Source: Lachnospiraceae bacterium (GTDB taxonomy: Bacteria; Bacillota; Clostridia; Lachnospirales; Lachnospiraceae). From it: 64,000 bases of DNA. Positions 33,405 to 41,265 of this stretch are shown here, in pieces; position 1 is the first letter of the stretch; every line of letters begins with the position of its first letter. The translations under genes were made by a program, and so were the position numbers. The notes beneath the pieces were generated by a model that did not search any database, was not told the DNA's origin, and was given only the letters and a program-made list of their open reading frames with translations. The stretch lies in NCBI GenBank assembly GCA_910576335.1, contig CAJTIU010000027.1, positions 1 through 64,000 of the forward strand, read 5' to 3'.

Positions 33405-33992
33405 TTGACGCAGCGAGAGAAGTTGGACCATCTGAAGGATGCAGCCATGCTGGAGGCCCGGATGCAGGCGAATTCTATTATAGAGCAGCACAGGAAGGCT
33501 CTGGAAAATATTAATGAGCAGCACCGCGCGGAGGCGGTCCGTCAGTCCGAGACAAGAATCAAGGCAGAGGTTACAAGTGCAAAGCAGCAGCTTAGTATGG
33601 CGGCGTCTAAGGCGCAGCTGGAGCTGAAGCGCGAGTTTGGGAAGACACAGAAGCGTCTGAAGAAGCAGTTGTTTGAAGAAGTGAACGAACTCCTTCATGA
33701 ATATATGGAGACAGAGGACTACAGAAGGCTTCTTGTCTCTTATATAGAGAAAGCGGCAAAATTTGCAAATGGGGAGGCGGTTACCCTTTATATTAATCCG
33801 ACGGATGAAGATAAGAAGGCGTATCTGGAGGAGCATACAGGTATGAGCCTGACTGTAAGTAAAGAGGATTTTATAGGAGGCATGCGTGCGGTTATCCATG
33901 AGAGGAATATTCTGATTGATTATGCTTTTAAGGGCGCTGTTGAGAGAGAATATGACAGATTCACATTCAAGGGAGGTACGCTAATTGGATAG
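33405..33992 (+). CDS. ntpE: V-type ATPase subunit E
   Basis: A 195-residue peripheral-stalk protein: a long charged N-terminal helix (QANSIIEQHRKALENINEQH) and a compact C-terminal domain (KEDFIGGMRAVIHERNILID), the usual shape of subunit E. It pairs with the first-gene product. The TTG at 33405 with GGAAGGTGAG upstream is preferred to the GTG at 33396 that lies within that site. Its end overlaps the TTG start of subunit A. Confidence 0.85.
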   Translation: MTQREKLDHLKDAAMLEARMQANSIIEQHRKALENINEQHRAEAVRQSETRIKAEVTSAKQQLSMAASKAQLELKREFGKTQKRLKKQLFEEVNELLHEYMETEDYRRLLVSYIEKAAKFANGEAVTLYINPTDEDKKAYLEEHTGMSLTVSKEDFIGGMRAVIHERNILIDYAFKGAVEREYDRFTFKGGTLIG

Positions 33993-35757
33993 TAAGAACA
34001 CTGGAAAAATCTATGGGATCAATGGTCCTGTTATTTACCTTAAGGGAAAGACCGGATTCAGAATGTCCGAGATGGTGTATGTGGGTGAGGAGCGCCTGGT
34101 CGGAGAGGTGATTTCCCTTGATAAGGATATGACGACCATTCAGGTTTACGAGGAGACATCGGGGCTTCGCCCGGGAGAGAGCGTGGAGACATCGGGTTCT
34201 GCCGTGTCTGTTACGCTGGCTCCGGGAATCCTGAATAATATTTTTGATGGTATTGAACGTCCTCTTGACCAAATTGCAGAGAAGGGCGGTGCGTTTATTA
34301 CCAGGGGCGTCAGCGTGGATTCACTGGATACAGAAAAGAAATGGGAGACACATCTGACTGTGTCGGAAGGTGATCTTGTCCATGGAGGAACAATCATTGC
34401 AGAGGTTCCGGAGACCCGTGCGATTGTTCACAAATGTATGGTTCCTCCGGAGGTGGAAGGTACGGTTGTGTCTGTGGTTCCGGACGGGGAGTATACAATT
34501 CAGGATACTTTGGTAGTGATTGAGCAGGCAAATGGGGAGAAGAAGGAGCTTTCCATGACCCAGCACTGGCCCATCCGTGTGCCGAGACCTGTGCATCACA
34601 GATATTCTGCAAATGAGCCCTTGATTACAGGGCAGCGTATTCTGGATACGATGTTCCCGATCGCCAAGGGCGGGACAGCGGCAATTCCGGGGGGATTTGG
34701 AACAGGAAAGACCATGACCCAGCATCAGATTGCAAAATGGGCCAATGCAGATATCATTATTTACATTGGATGCGGGGAGCGCGGAAATGAAATGACGCAG
34801 GTTCTGGAGGAGTTCTCGGAGCTGGTTGACCCCAGGTCTGGAAATCCCCTGATGGACCGTACAACACTGATTGCAAATACATCAAACATGCCGGTTGCTG
34901 CCCGTGAGGCTTCGATCTATACAGGGCTTACACTGGCGGAGTATTACCGTGACATGGGCTATGATGTGGCGATTATGGCAGACTCTACCTCCCGTTGGGC
35001 GGAGGCGCTCCGTGAGCTTTCCGGCCGTCTGGAGGAGATGCCGGCAGAGGAAGGGTTCCCGGCTTATCTTGCCTCCAGGCTGTCCGCGTTTTATGAGCGG
35101 GCGGGAATGATGCAGACACTGAACGGTGGGACTGGCTCAGTGTCCATTATTGGAGCAGTATCACCCCAGGGCGGTGATTTCTCCGAACCGGTTACGCAGA
35201 ACACGAAGCGCTTTGTAAGATGCTTCTGGGGACTGGATAAGTCACTGGCTTATGCAAGACATTTCCCGGCAATCCACTGGCTTACAAGCTACAGCGAGTA
35301 TCTGCCGGATCTTGCAGGATGGTATTCGGATCATGTATCGCCGAAGTTTGTAGACTACAGAAACCGTATGATGACTCTGTTGAACCAGGAAAGCAGCCTG
35401 ATGGAGATCGTGAAGCTGATCGGCGGGGATGTGCTGCCGGATGACCAGAAGCTCATTCTGGAGATTGCGAAGGTCATCCGTCTTGGATTCCTGCAGCAAA
35501 ATGCATTTCATAAGGATGATACATGTGTGTCCATGGAGAAACAGTTTAAGATGATGGATGTGATCCTGTATCTGTACAGGAAGGCAAGAAAGCTGGTGGC
35601 TATGGGAATGCCGATGTCTGTTCTTAAGGCGGAGGGTATCTTTGAGAAGGTCATTGCCATTAAGTATGATGTGCCGAATGATAATATTTCGCTTCTCGAC
35701 ATTTATAAGAATGACATTGATGACTTTTATAATAGTGTAATAGAAAAGAATGGATAG
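33985..35757 (+). CDS. ntpA: V-type ATPase catalytic subunit A
   Basis: A 590-residue catalytic ATPase subunit. The Walker A loop is GGFGTGKT (236-243). Other landmarks are the bulge-domain region before it ([18 protein letters not shown]), [30 protein letters not shown] (Walker B region) and [17 protein letters not shown]. It alternates with subunit B in the head. The start is TTG overlapping the end of ntpE by 8 nt. A full-length, intact protein. Confidence 0.97.
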   Translation: MDSKNTGKIYGINGPVIYLKGKTGFRMSEMVYVGEERLVGEVISLDKDMTTIQVYEETSGLRPGESVETSGSAVSVTLAPGILNNIFDGIERPLDQIAEKGGAFITRGVSVDSLDTEKKWETHLTVSEGDLVHGGTIIAEVPETRAIVHKCMVPPEVEGTVVSVVPDGEYTIQDTLVVIEQANGEKKELSMTQHWPIRVPRPVHHRYSANEPLITGQRILDTMFPIAKGGTAAIPGGFGTGKTMTQHQIAKWANADIIIYIGCGERGNEMTQVLEEFSELVDPRSGNPLMDRTTLIANTSNMPVAAREASIYTGLTLAEYYRDMGYDVAIMADSTSRWAEALRELSGRLEEMPAEEGFPAYLASRLSAFYERAGMMQTLNGGTGSVSIIGAVSPQGGDFSEPVTQNTKRFVRCFWGLDKSLAYARHFPAIHWLTSYSEYLPDLAGWYSDHVSPKFVDYRNRMMTLLNQESSLMEIVKLIGGDVLPDDQKLILEIAKVIRLGFLQQNAFHKDDTCVSMEKQFKMMDVILYLYRKARKLVAMGMPMSVLKAEGIFEKVIAIKYDVPNDNISLLDIYKNDIDDFYNSVIEKNG

Positions 35758-35771
35758 GGGGGACTTGGAAA

Positions 35772-37160
35772 TTGGCAATAGAATATCTTGGGTTAAGTAA
35801 TATTAATGGTCCTCTCGTTGTACTGGAAGGGGTGCAGGAGGCTTTCTTTGATGAGATTGTGGAGTTTGTCGTGGACGGGAACACAAGGAAGATGGGCCGT
35901 ATTGTGGAATTAGATGAGGATAAGGCAGTGATCCAGGTATTTGAGGGGACAGAAAATATGTCCCTTACGAATACTCACACAAGGCTTTCCGGGCATCCTA
36001 TGGAGGTGGCGGTATCACCGGATATGCTTGGAAGAACTTTCAACGGAATCGGGCAGCCAATTGACGGGATGGGCTCCCTCACCTCTACAGATAAGAGGGA
36101 TGTGAACGGTCTGCCGCTGAATCCGGTGCGCCGGGAATATCCCCGTAACTATATCCGTACCGGTATTTCGGCAATTGATGGCCTGACTACACTGATCAGG
36201 GGTCAGAAGCTTCCTATTTTCTCGGGAAATGGCCTGCCCCATGACCAGCTTGCCGCTCAGATTGTAAGGCAGGCATCCCTGGGGGACGATTCGGAGGAAA
36301 AGTTTGCAATTGTGTTTGGCGCTATGGGCGTCAAGCATGATGTGGCTGATTTCTTCCGGAAAGCATTTGAAGAAAGCGGTGTTGCAGATCATGTCTGTAT
36401 GTTCCTGAATCTTGCAAATGACCCGGTGGTGGAGCGTCTGATTACGCCGAAGGTGGCTCTTACAGTTGCGGAATATCTGGCATTTGAATGCAATATGCAT
36501 ATTCTGGTTATTCTGACAGATATGACTTCCTTCGCGGAGGCTATGCGAGAGGTATCCTCTTCCAGAGGGGAGATTCCGTCAAGAAAAGGATATCCGGGGT
36601 ATCTTTACAGTGAACTGGCGACGATTTATGAGCGTGCGGGCATTGTGGAAGGAGCATCGGGTTCGGTGACCCAGCTTCCGATTCTTACAATGCCAAATGA
36701 TGATATTACACATCCGATCCCGGATCTTACCGGATATATTACGGAGGGACAGGTGGTTCTGGACCGGAGCCTGCACGGACAGTCCGTGTACCCGCCTATT
36801 AGCATCCTTCCGTCGCTGTCCCGTCTTATGAAGGACGGTATCGGCAAGGGCTATACAAGAGAAGATCACCAGGATCTGGCAAATCAGCTCTTTTCCGCTT
36901 ATGCCAAGGTGGGGGAGGCGAGAAATCTTGCTTCTGTTATTGGCGAGGATGAATTGTCTCCGATTGATAAGCGTTATCTGAAGTTCGGAGAGGAATTCGA
37001 AAAGAGATATGTAGGCCAGGGTCCGTCGGAGAACCGTACGATTCAGCAGACGCTGGATCTTGGCTGGGAGCTCCTGGGACTTCTTCCCAAAGAAGAGCTT
37101 GACCGGGTGGATACGAAGTTGATTGACTTATATTACCCACAGGAAGCAGAGGGGGTTTAG
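35772..37160 (+). CDS. ntpB: V-type ATPase regulatory subunit B
   Basis: A 462-residue nucleotide-binding but non-catalytic head subunit. It has [20 protein letters not shown] in place of a true Walker A loop, as usual for B subunits, and the conserved [20 protein letters not shown] and [20 protein letters not shown]. The start is TTG, 11 nt after a GGGGGGA ribosome site. 14 nt separate it from ntpA. Confidence 0.97.
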   Translation: MAIEYLGLSNINGPLVVLEGVQEAFFDEIVEFVVDGNTRKMGRIVELDEDKAVIQVFEGTENMSLTNTHTRLSGHPMEVAVSPDMLGRTFNGIGQPIDGMGSLTSTDKRDVNGLPLNPVRREYPRNYIRTGISAIDGLTTLIRGQKLPIFSGNGLPHDQLAAQIVRQASLGDDSEEKFAIVFGAMGVKHDVADFFRKAFEESGVADHVCMFLNLANDPVVERLITPKVALTVAEYLAFECNMHILVILTDMTSFAEAMREVSSSRGEIPSRKGYPGYLYSELATIYERAGIVEGASGSVTQLPILTMPNDDITHPIPDLTGYITEGQVVLDRSLHGQSVYPPISILPSLSRLMKDGIGKGYTREDHQDLANQLFSAYAKVGEARNLASVIGEDELSPIDKRYLKFGEEFEKRYVGQGPSENRTIQQTLDLGWELLGLLPKEELDRVDTKLIDLYYPQEAEGV

Positions 37161-37163
37161 TTT

Positions 37164-37778
37164 ATGGATCCACGGGAGTTTCCTACAAAGGGAAATCTGA
37201 TGCTGGCGAAGAACTCTCTTGCGCTGGCCCATCAGGGTTATGACTTGATGGATAAGAAGAGGAATATTCTCCTTAAGGAGCTTATGGCGCTGATTGATGA
37301 GGCAAAGGGGATCCAGGAGGAGATTGATACTACATTTACACGGGCGTATGCCTGCCTGCAGCATGCGAATATAGAGCAGGGGATCAGTAAGGTGGAGCAG
37401 CTTGCACTTACGGTTCCGATTGAGGATTCCATCCGGATTCAGACAAGGAGTATTATGGGCACGGAGATTCCTTATGTGAGGTATGATGCGAAGCAGAATG
37501 ATCTGACGTATTCCTTTAGTACAACGGCAGAGTCGATTGATATTGCCAGGGAGGCGTTCCGTGAGGTGAAGGATCTGACGATTAAGCTTTCTATGGTGGA
37601 AAATTCAGCATATCGGCTGGCCAGTAATATAAAGAAGACGCAGAAGCGGGCGAATGCGCTTAAGAATATTACGATTCCTATGTATAGTAATCTGGTGTAT
37701 ACGATAAATAATGCACTGGAAGAGAAAGAAAGAGAAGAATTCACGCGCCTGAAAGTGATTAAGAAGATGCAGGCGTGA
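37164..37778 (+). CDS. ntpD: V-type ATPase central-shaft subunit D
   Basis: A 204-residue protein forming the antiparallel coiled-coil rotor shaft. Typical are GNLMLAKNSLALAHQGYDLM with KKRNILLKELM at the start and IKKTQKRANALKNITIP near the end. It begins 3 nt after the ntpB stop and is the last gene of the operon. The second giant hairpin element follows within 20 nt and may mark the 3' end of the transcript. Confidence 0.95.
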   Translation: MDPREFPTKGNLMLAKNSLALAHQGYDLMDKKRNILLKELMALIDEAKGIQEEIDTTFTRAYACLQHANIEQGISKVEQLALTVPIEDSIRIQTRSIMGTEIPYVRYDAKQNDLTYSFSTTAESIDIAREAFREVKDLTIKLSMVENSAYRLASNIKKTQKRANALKNITIPMYSNLVYTINNALEEKEREEFTRLKVIKKMQA

Positions 37779-37794
37779 TGTGGGAGGGGACGCG

Positions 37795-38070
37795 TGCGGG
37801 GGCGGTGCGGGCGGATTGCGGGTACTGATTTTCTTCCGGCTCCGTCGTGAACAGACCCTAAATGAAAATAGAGGCAGAATGGAGGACACCGAGCAGATTC
37901 GGGGAGAAATTCTGATGAATTTCTCCCCTCAGCCTGCTCTCACCCACCGTACTTGTGGTACGGTGGGTGGTCTTCCATTCTGCCTCTATTTTCATTAACG
38001 GTCTGTAACACTCCTTCACACGGAATGAAAATCAGTACCCGCAATCCGCCCGCACCGTCCCCACACGCTG
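37795..38070. repeat. Giant hairpin element, copy 2
   Basis: Arms of about 90-100 nt (37795-37886, 37969-38070) pair with few mismatches. Tip hairpin 1 (37891-37912 with 37917-37939, loop TGAT) has a small internal loop. Tip hairpin 2 is CACCCACCGTAC/GTACGGTGGGTG (37941-37952, 37958-37969) with loop TTGTG. Compared with copy 1, three base pairs of hairpin 2 changed on both sides together. The outer arms are unrelated in sequence to those of copy 1. Confidence 0.85.
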
Positions 38071-38093
38071 GCTGCTGAGGGGAGGGAGGGTGC

Positions 38094-38137
38094 GTTACTA
38101 CTCTGGGGCCGTGCGCCCCGCTGCACGGAATAGTAAC
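38094..38137. repeat. GTTAC-family element (44 bp)
   Basis: Ends GTTACTACTC and GGAATAGTAAC with GGGGC/GCCCC pairing inside. It lies between giant hairpin 2 and the first toxin-antitoxin module. Confidence 0.5.
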
Positions 38138-38144
38138 AAACCTC

Positions 38145-38173
38145 TTGAACTTTCTGGCGGTATATGGTATCCT
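38145..38173 (+). promoter_or_regulatory. Antitoxin RNA promoter, module A
   Basis: -35 TTGAAC (38145-38150), 17-nt spacer, -10 TATCCT (38168-38173), reading toward the toxin gene from its 3' side. Module B has the same layout at 38552-38580. Confidence 0.65.
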
Positions 38174-38179
38174 TTAGAT

Positions 38180-38292
38180 AAAGAAGGGCATCTGCTCTAA
38201 CAGATGCCCGACAGGAGCTACCGATAGACGGTCAGCCCGGTAAACGCTAAAATAGTCGCTTAGTTTTCCAGACTAGGGGCGGCTATTTTTGT
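38180..38292 (+). ncRNA. Candidate antisense antitoxin RNA, module A
   Basis: From the promoter at 38145 a transcript of about 110 nt would start near 38180, fold GGGCATCTG/CAGATGCCC (38186-38194, 38201-38209), and end at the hairpin AAATAGTCGC/GCGGCTATTT (38250-38259, 38279-38288) followed by T's. It is complementary to the end of the toxin gene and the toxin mRNA 3' region, the arrangement of Fst/par-type type I systems. On the minus strand the 38186-38209 hairpin followed by TTCTTTAT can end the toxin mRNA. Confidence 0.6.
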
Positions 38293-38381
38293 GTCTTGTT
38301 ACTATCTTTACCAAAGGTGTATCCGATCCCGAAGCAGGTCAAGCCGAAGCTTAGAACTGCGATAAGTCCCAAAATATCCAT
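38283..38381 (-). CDS. Holin-like type I toxin, module A
   Basis: A 32-residue hydrophobic peptide: MDILGLIAVLSFGLTCFGIG is one membrane helix, and the tail YTFGKDSNKTQK is polar and basic. This matches the putative holin-like/Fst-type toxin peptides of Firmicutes, which damage the membrane when overproduced. AAAGGAGGG lies 9 nt before the ATG. A structured leader of about 100 nt precedes it, in which CCCTCC could pair with the ribosome site and hold translation down. Too short for ordinary gene finding. Identical to the product of module B. Confidence 0.75.
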   Translation of the reverse strand: MDILGLIAVLSFGLTCFGIGYTFGKDSNKTQK

Positions 38382-38491
38382 ATGGCTCAGCCCTCCTTTC
38401 CCAGATTCCCTTACGGGTTTCTATGTAAACGGAGGGTCACAGTCCCTCCGAAAGAGGGCTAACCGCCTACCATCCTGGTAGTCCCAGACAG

Positions 38492-38520
38492 ATCGTAACA
38501 TAATTTGACAGGGATTTCAA
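38492..38520 (-). promoter_or_regulatory. Toxin mRNA promoter, module A
   Basis: Minus strand: -35 TTGAAA (complement of 38515-38520), 17-nt spacer, -10 TACGAT (complement of 38492-38497). The predicted toxin mRNA runs from about 38485 to about 38180. Confidence 0.65.
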
Positions 38521-38551
38521 CAGCGTCCTTTGTTTCGCCGGAATAAACCTC

Positions 38552-38580
38552 TTGAAGTTTCTGGCGGTTTATGCTATTCT
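38552..38580 (+). promoter_or_regulatory. Antitoxin RNA promoter, module B
   Basis: -35 TTGAAG (38552-38557), 17-nt spacer, -10 TATTCT (38575-38580), a better -10 than module A. Confidence 0.65.
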
Positions 38581-38586
38581 TTAAAT

Positions 38587-38701
38587 AAAGAAGGGCATCT
38601 GCTCCAACAGATGCCCGATAGGAGCTACCGATAGACGGTCAGCCCAACATATGGTAACAAAATAGCTGCTCAGTTTGTTGGACCGGGGCGGCTATTTTTG
38701 T
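38587..38701 (+). ncRNA. Candidate antisense antitoxin RNA, module B
   Basis: Same plan as module A: 5' hairpin GGGCATCTG/CAGATGCCC and 3' hairpin AAATAGCTGC/GCGGCTATTT followed by T's. The segment between the two hairpins (about 38640-38685) differs clearly from module A while the flanks are nearly identical. Confidence 0.6.
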
Positions 38702-38790
38702 GTCTTGTTACTATCTTTACCAAAGGTGTATCCGATCCCGAAGCAGGTCAAGCCGAAGCTTAGAACTGCGATAAGTCCCAAAATATCCAT
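38692..38790 (-). CDS. Holin-like type I toxin, module B
   Basis: The 32-residue peptide is identical to that of module A, with the same AAAGGAGGG ribosome site and the same leader hairpins (CTACC/GGTAG, and CCCTC-TTTC-GGAGGG, then CCCTCC). One membrane helix with a basic C-terminal tail. Tandem duplication of the whole module is evident. Expression should be checked by the antisense RNA at 38587-38701. Confidence 0.75.
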   Translation of the reverse strand: MDILGLIAVLSFGLTCFGIGYTFGKDSNKTQK

Positions 38791-38900
38791 ATGGCTCAGC
38801 CCTCCTTTCCCAGATTCCCTTACGGGTTTCTATGTAAACGGAGGGTCACAGTCCCTCCGAAAGAGGGCTAACCGCCTACCATCCTGGTAGTCCCAGACAG

Positions 38901-38929
38901 ATCGTAACACAATTCGACAGGAATTTCAA
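38901..38929 (-). promoter_or_regulatory. Toxin mRNA promoter, module B
   Basis: Minus strand: -35 TTGAAA (complement of 38924-38929), 17-nt spacer, -10 TACGAT (complement of 38901-38906), as in module A. Confidence 0.65.
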
Positions 38930-38939
38930 CAGTCGCTTT

Positions 38940-39524
38940 TTATGAAGCAGAGTAGAAGAGGGGGAGGTTTGGGGGATAGCAGGTGAAGAGGAAGAAGGAG
39001 AGGGTGAGGAGGAGCCAGGAGGTGTAGATGGCGGTAAAGGACGGGGTGGTGGATAGTGTGTTTTGGAAATGGGGAATCAGGCGCAGTGTGACTGTGATGG
39101 AGATGAGGAATATGAGAATATCGGGGAGCAGGTAGTTTTTCCCGATGATTCCGGTGTAGGTGTAGTAGAGTGTGATGATGGACAGCATGCCGCACAGGAC
39201 TGCCAGGAGGCGGGAGTATAGGGTGGAGGAGGTGATCCTGGGGTGCCTGTCTGTACAGAGAGTATTCTGGAGGGTTAAAAAGAGGAATGGGAAGTAGAGG
39301 AGCTTCAGATGCTCCCAGACGGATTCGCTGACTGGACAGAACAGGGCGGCAAGGGGACTTTTGGTCCACTCGTACAGGAAATGACACAGGGTTCCGGCGA
39401 TTGCGATGAAGAGGAAGGAGGGCATGTCCTTTTTGGAGATTTGCGTTAGGAGAGGAAGAATGCCTGTCCGGGATGAATGGTCTGGCCGGGTGACTGTGCT
39501 GTGTTTTTTTGAAAAATGTGTCAT
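38940..39524 (-). CDS. DUF6512-like membrane protein
   Basis: A 194-residue integral membrane protein with about five hydrophobic helices. The conserved segment SESVWEHLKLLYFPFLF after the second helix is typical of DUF6512-type proteins in Firmicutes, of unknown function. The N-terminal 35 residues are polar and cytoplasmic. The overlapping 222-codon frame in another register is a shadow. GGAGG is 7 nt before the ATG. Its end is 11 nt past the toxin promoter of module B. Confidence 0.65.
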   Translation of the reverse strand: MTHFSKKHSTVTRPDHSSRTGILPLLTQISKKDMPSFLFIAIAGTLCHFLYEWTKSPLAALFCPVSESVWEHLKLLYFPFLFLTLQNTLCTDRHPRITSSTLYSRLLAVLCGMLSIITLYYTYTGIIGKNYLLPDILIFLISITVTLRLIPHFQNTLSTTPSFTAIYTSWLLLTLSFFLFTCYPPNLPLFYSAS

Positions 39525-39787
39525 GTAGAAACCTCCATTTGCGATGCGAATTTCTAACTATATTATGATTAGGATTGTGGGAGTGCGTTAGCACGGAACA
39601 ATCCGTGTATCAGAAGCGGCAAAATAACTTTTGATGCCTGTATCATATTATATGAAATGGGAAGGATAAATATGAGCAAAAGAAGGATGAGGTATACTTA
39701 TTTTTGACAAAATATGGGGCGGTATTTGACGTAAAATATGAAAAATGTACAAAAATAATGGAATGTGAAGAAAATGTAAAAAAACCC
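39525..39787. other. Intergenic region ahead of the tRNA, no gene
   Basis: A/T-rich. It holds the hairpin CACGGA-ACAA-TCCGTG near 39590-39610 and an 11-codon frame with an AAGGA site, too short to call. Confidence 0.3.
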
Positions 39788-39816
39788 TTGCATTCTACGG
39801 GATTCTGTTATATAAT
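39788..39816 (+). promoter_or_regulatory. Promoter of tRNA-Lys
   Basis: -35 TTGCAT (39788-39793), 17-nt spacer, perfect -10 TATAAT (39811-39816), 42 nt ahead of the mature tRNA. Confidence 0.8.
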
Positions 39817-39858
39817 ATCACTTGCGTTGAGGGAATAGCAAAGATGAATGACTGATAT

Positions 39859-39931
39859 GCGCGATTAGCTCAGCTGGCAGAGCACCTGACTCTTAATCAG
39901 GGTGTCCAGGGTTCGAACCCCTGATCGCGCA
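39859..39931 (+). tRNA. tRNA-Lys (anticodon CUU)
   Basis: 73 nt. The acceptor stem GCGCGAT pairs with ATCGCGC, with discriminator A. The D-arm AGCTCAG...CTGGCAGAGC and the T-arm CAGGG-TTCGAAC-CCCTG are standard. The anticodon loop CTCTTAA gives CTT (39892-39894), reading AAG codons for lysine. CCA is not encoded. It has its own promoter and terminator. Confidence 0.97.
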
Positions 39932-39935
39932 GTCA

Positions 39936-39986
39936 AAATCACTGTTTTTGGAGGCAGTTGAAACTCCGGGGATGGTGATTTTTTTT
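39936..39986 (+). terminator. Terminator after tRNA-Lys
   Basis: AAAATCAC (39936-39943) pairs with GTGATTTT (39975-39982), with GGAG/CTCC pairing inside and a run of T's at 39979-39986. Confidence 0.8.
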
Positions 39987-40079
39987 ATATAACAGGATGG
40001 TACTGCAAAGCGTAAGAGATGTATAGAGGAATCTGGGACAAGGCTGCTGCAGAGCCGGCAGTTATGGACAGGGGGCTGG

Positions 40080-40433
40080 TCAGCTGCCGGATTGCTCCTG
40101 GAAGCTTATGATATCCTTTAGGATTTTGAGGAGCATCAGCTTTTCACTTTCGGAGTGATTGCTGATCTGGGCACAGATTTGCATGGAGACTGAGTCAAGG
40201 GCTTCGTATGAGGCGGGAGATGTATTGGAAAAGAAATCTGAGAAGGTGACATTCAGGGCATCACAAACCTGTCCTAAAACACGAAGTGTAGGACTTTTGA
40301 GATTCCTTTCTAATAATCCAAGATAAGTAGGAGTAATCTCCGACTTTAGAGCCAGTTGTTCCTGGCTGAAGCCATTTGCTTTTCGTAATTCGTAAATCCG
40401 TTCGCCGATATTAAAGTTATTATTAGTATTCAT
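40080..40433 (-). CDS. XRE-family regulator, possible capsule-locus repressor
   Basis: A 117-residue protein. The N-terminal XRE helix-turn-helix covers about residues 9-68 (IGERIYELRKANGFSQEQLA, then ITPTYLGLLERNLKSP). The C-terminal 45 residues form a helical tail (SESEKLMLLKILKDIISFQ), probably for dimerisation. It is divergent from the capsule locus. ACTATAGT sites at 40435-40442 and 40497-40504, each followed by TTATCC or TATCC, flank the divergent promoter. It is therefore a good candidate for local and autogenous control. No close ribosome site stands out. Confidence 0.8.
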   Translation of the reverse strand: MNTNNNFNIGERIYELRKANGFSQEQLALKSEITPTYLGLLERNLKSPTLRVLGQVCDALNVTFSDFFSNTSPASYEALDSVSMQICAQISNHSESEKLMLLKILKDIISFQEQSGS

Positions 40434-40450
40434 TACTATAGTTTATCCTA

Positions 40451-40479
40451 TTGACAAGATACCTGCAATTAACTATAAT
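40451..40479 (+). promoter_or_regulatory. Consensus promoter with flanking ACTATAGT sites
   Basis: -35 TTGACA (40451-40456), exactly 17 nt, -10 TATAAT (40474-40479): both boxes perfect. ACTATAGT repeats lie 8 nt upstream (40435-40442) and 18 nt downstream (40497-40504), with the related AACTATAATTAGT over the -10. This looks like a strong promoter held by a repressor. It reads toward the capsule locus. Confidence 0.8.
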
Positions 40480-40630
40480 TAGTATTATCTGTAGCTACTA
40501 TAGTTATCCTCCTGTTGTGGGAATTGATTGATTGTCTTAGAATATTATTTGGCTGATTGTGCGAATTGCTGTCTGAACAGTCGAAAAGTTACGTTTGAAA
40601 ATAAAGGAAGAAAAGATAGAAAAAAAGATG

Positions 40631-40659
40631 TTGCAATTTGAGTGTAAAAGGGGTATAAT
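40631..40659 (+). promoter_or_regulatory. Second promoter abutting the vanZ-like start
   Basis: -35 TTGCAA (40631-40636), 17 nt, perfect -10 TATAAT (40654-40659). Transcription would begin near 40666, three bases before ATG 40669, so the transcript would be practically leaderless. Confidence 0.55.
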
Positions 40660-41265
40660 GTGGCATGTATGAAAAACAAGGAAAGAAATATTGATTGTAC
40701 CTCCAAAAAAAATAAGACACGGAGAGTCCTCTTGATATCATTTACTATTTTTGTTTTTGTGTGGATTTTTGCTATGTCTCACAAAACAGCCAGGGAGTCA
40801 GAAACTATAAGCCAGAGAATTGATCAGCTAATATGTGATCTGTTTGTAGATGGGTTTGATGAATTTCCGGCGGAAGAACAGCAGAGAATGTTGACTGAGC
40901 TTGATTTTTGGGTTCGTAAGTCCGCACACTTCTTCGAATATGCCGTTCTTGGTGCAGTCTTATATTTGACAGCTGGGGTTATTGCCGAAAAAACAGATGT
41001 ACGTATAAAGATTGCTTTTTTTGTGGGATTTTTGCAGGCGGCAGCAGATGAGATCCATCAGTACTTCGTGGAAGGACGAAATCCGTTGGCGAAGGATGTG
41101 CTCCTGGATGCATCGGGAGTATGTATGGGGATTGTACTTGTGATATTCTTCACACTTCTGATGAATATTCTGAGAAGATACAGGGTGGACAGGTGCAGAC
41201 CGGATGTGAAACCAGGGGCGAGGGTGCATTTGCTGAGAACACAGGAGAATAGGGATTATGATTGA
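40660..41265 (+). CDS. VanZ-like membrane protein
   Basis: A protein of about 200 residues with four membrane helices. It matches the VanZ-like family: FAMSHKTARES after the first helix, DFWVRKSAHFFEYAVLGAVL, and DEIHQYFVEGRNPLAKDVLLDASG. VanZ lowers teicoplanin sensitivity in VanA strains; related proteins often open capsule or phosphotransfer loci with unknown role. Start: GTG 40660 has AAGGGG 6 nt upstream, while ATG 40669 fits the leaderless promoter reading. The stop overlaps the next start by 8 nt. Confidence 0.8.
   Translation: MACMKNKERNIDCTSKKNKTRRVLLISFTIFVFVWIFAMSHKTARESETISQRIDQLICDLFVDGFDEFPAEEQQRMLTELDFWVRKSAHFFEYAVLGAVLYLTAGVIAEKTDVRIKIAFFVGFLQAAADEIHQYFVEGRNPLAKDVLLDASGVCMGIVLVIFFTLLMNILRRYRVDRCRPDVKPGARVHLLRTQENRDYD

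Noticed and set aside
38296-38890. Two identical plus-strand frames of 61 and 71 codons
   Set aside because: They lie opposite the toxin genes and leaders and are alike only because the DNA is duplicated. They have no ribosome site; the minus-strand 32-codon frames do.
38926-39594. A 222-codon minus-strand frame overlapping the DUF6512-like gene
   Set aside because: It encodes a His/Pro/Leu-rich nonsense protein, while the other frame has membrane helices, a family motif and a GGAGG site.
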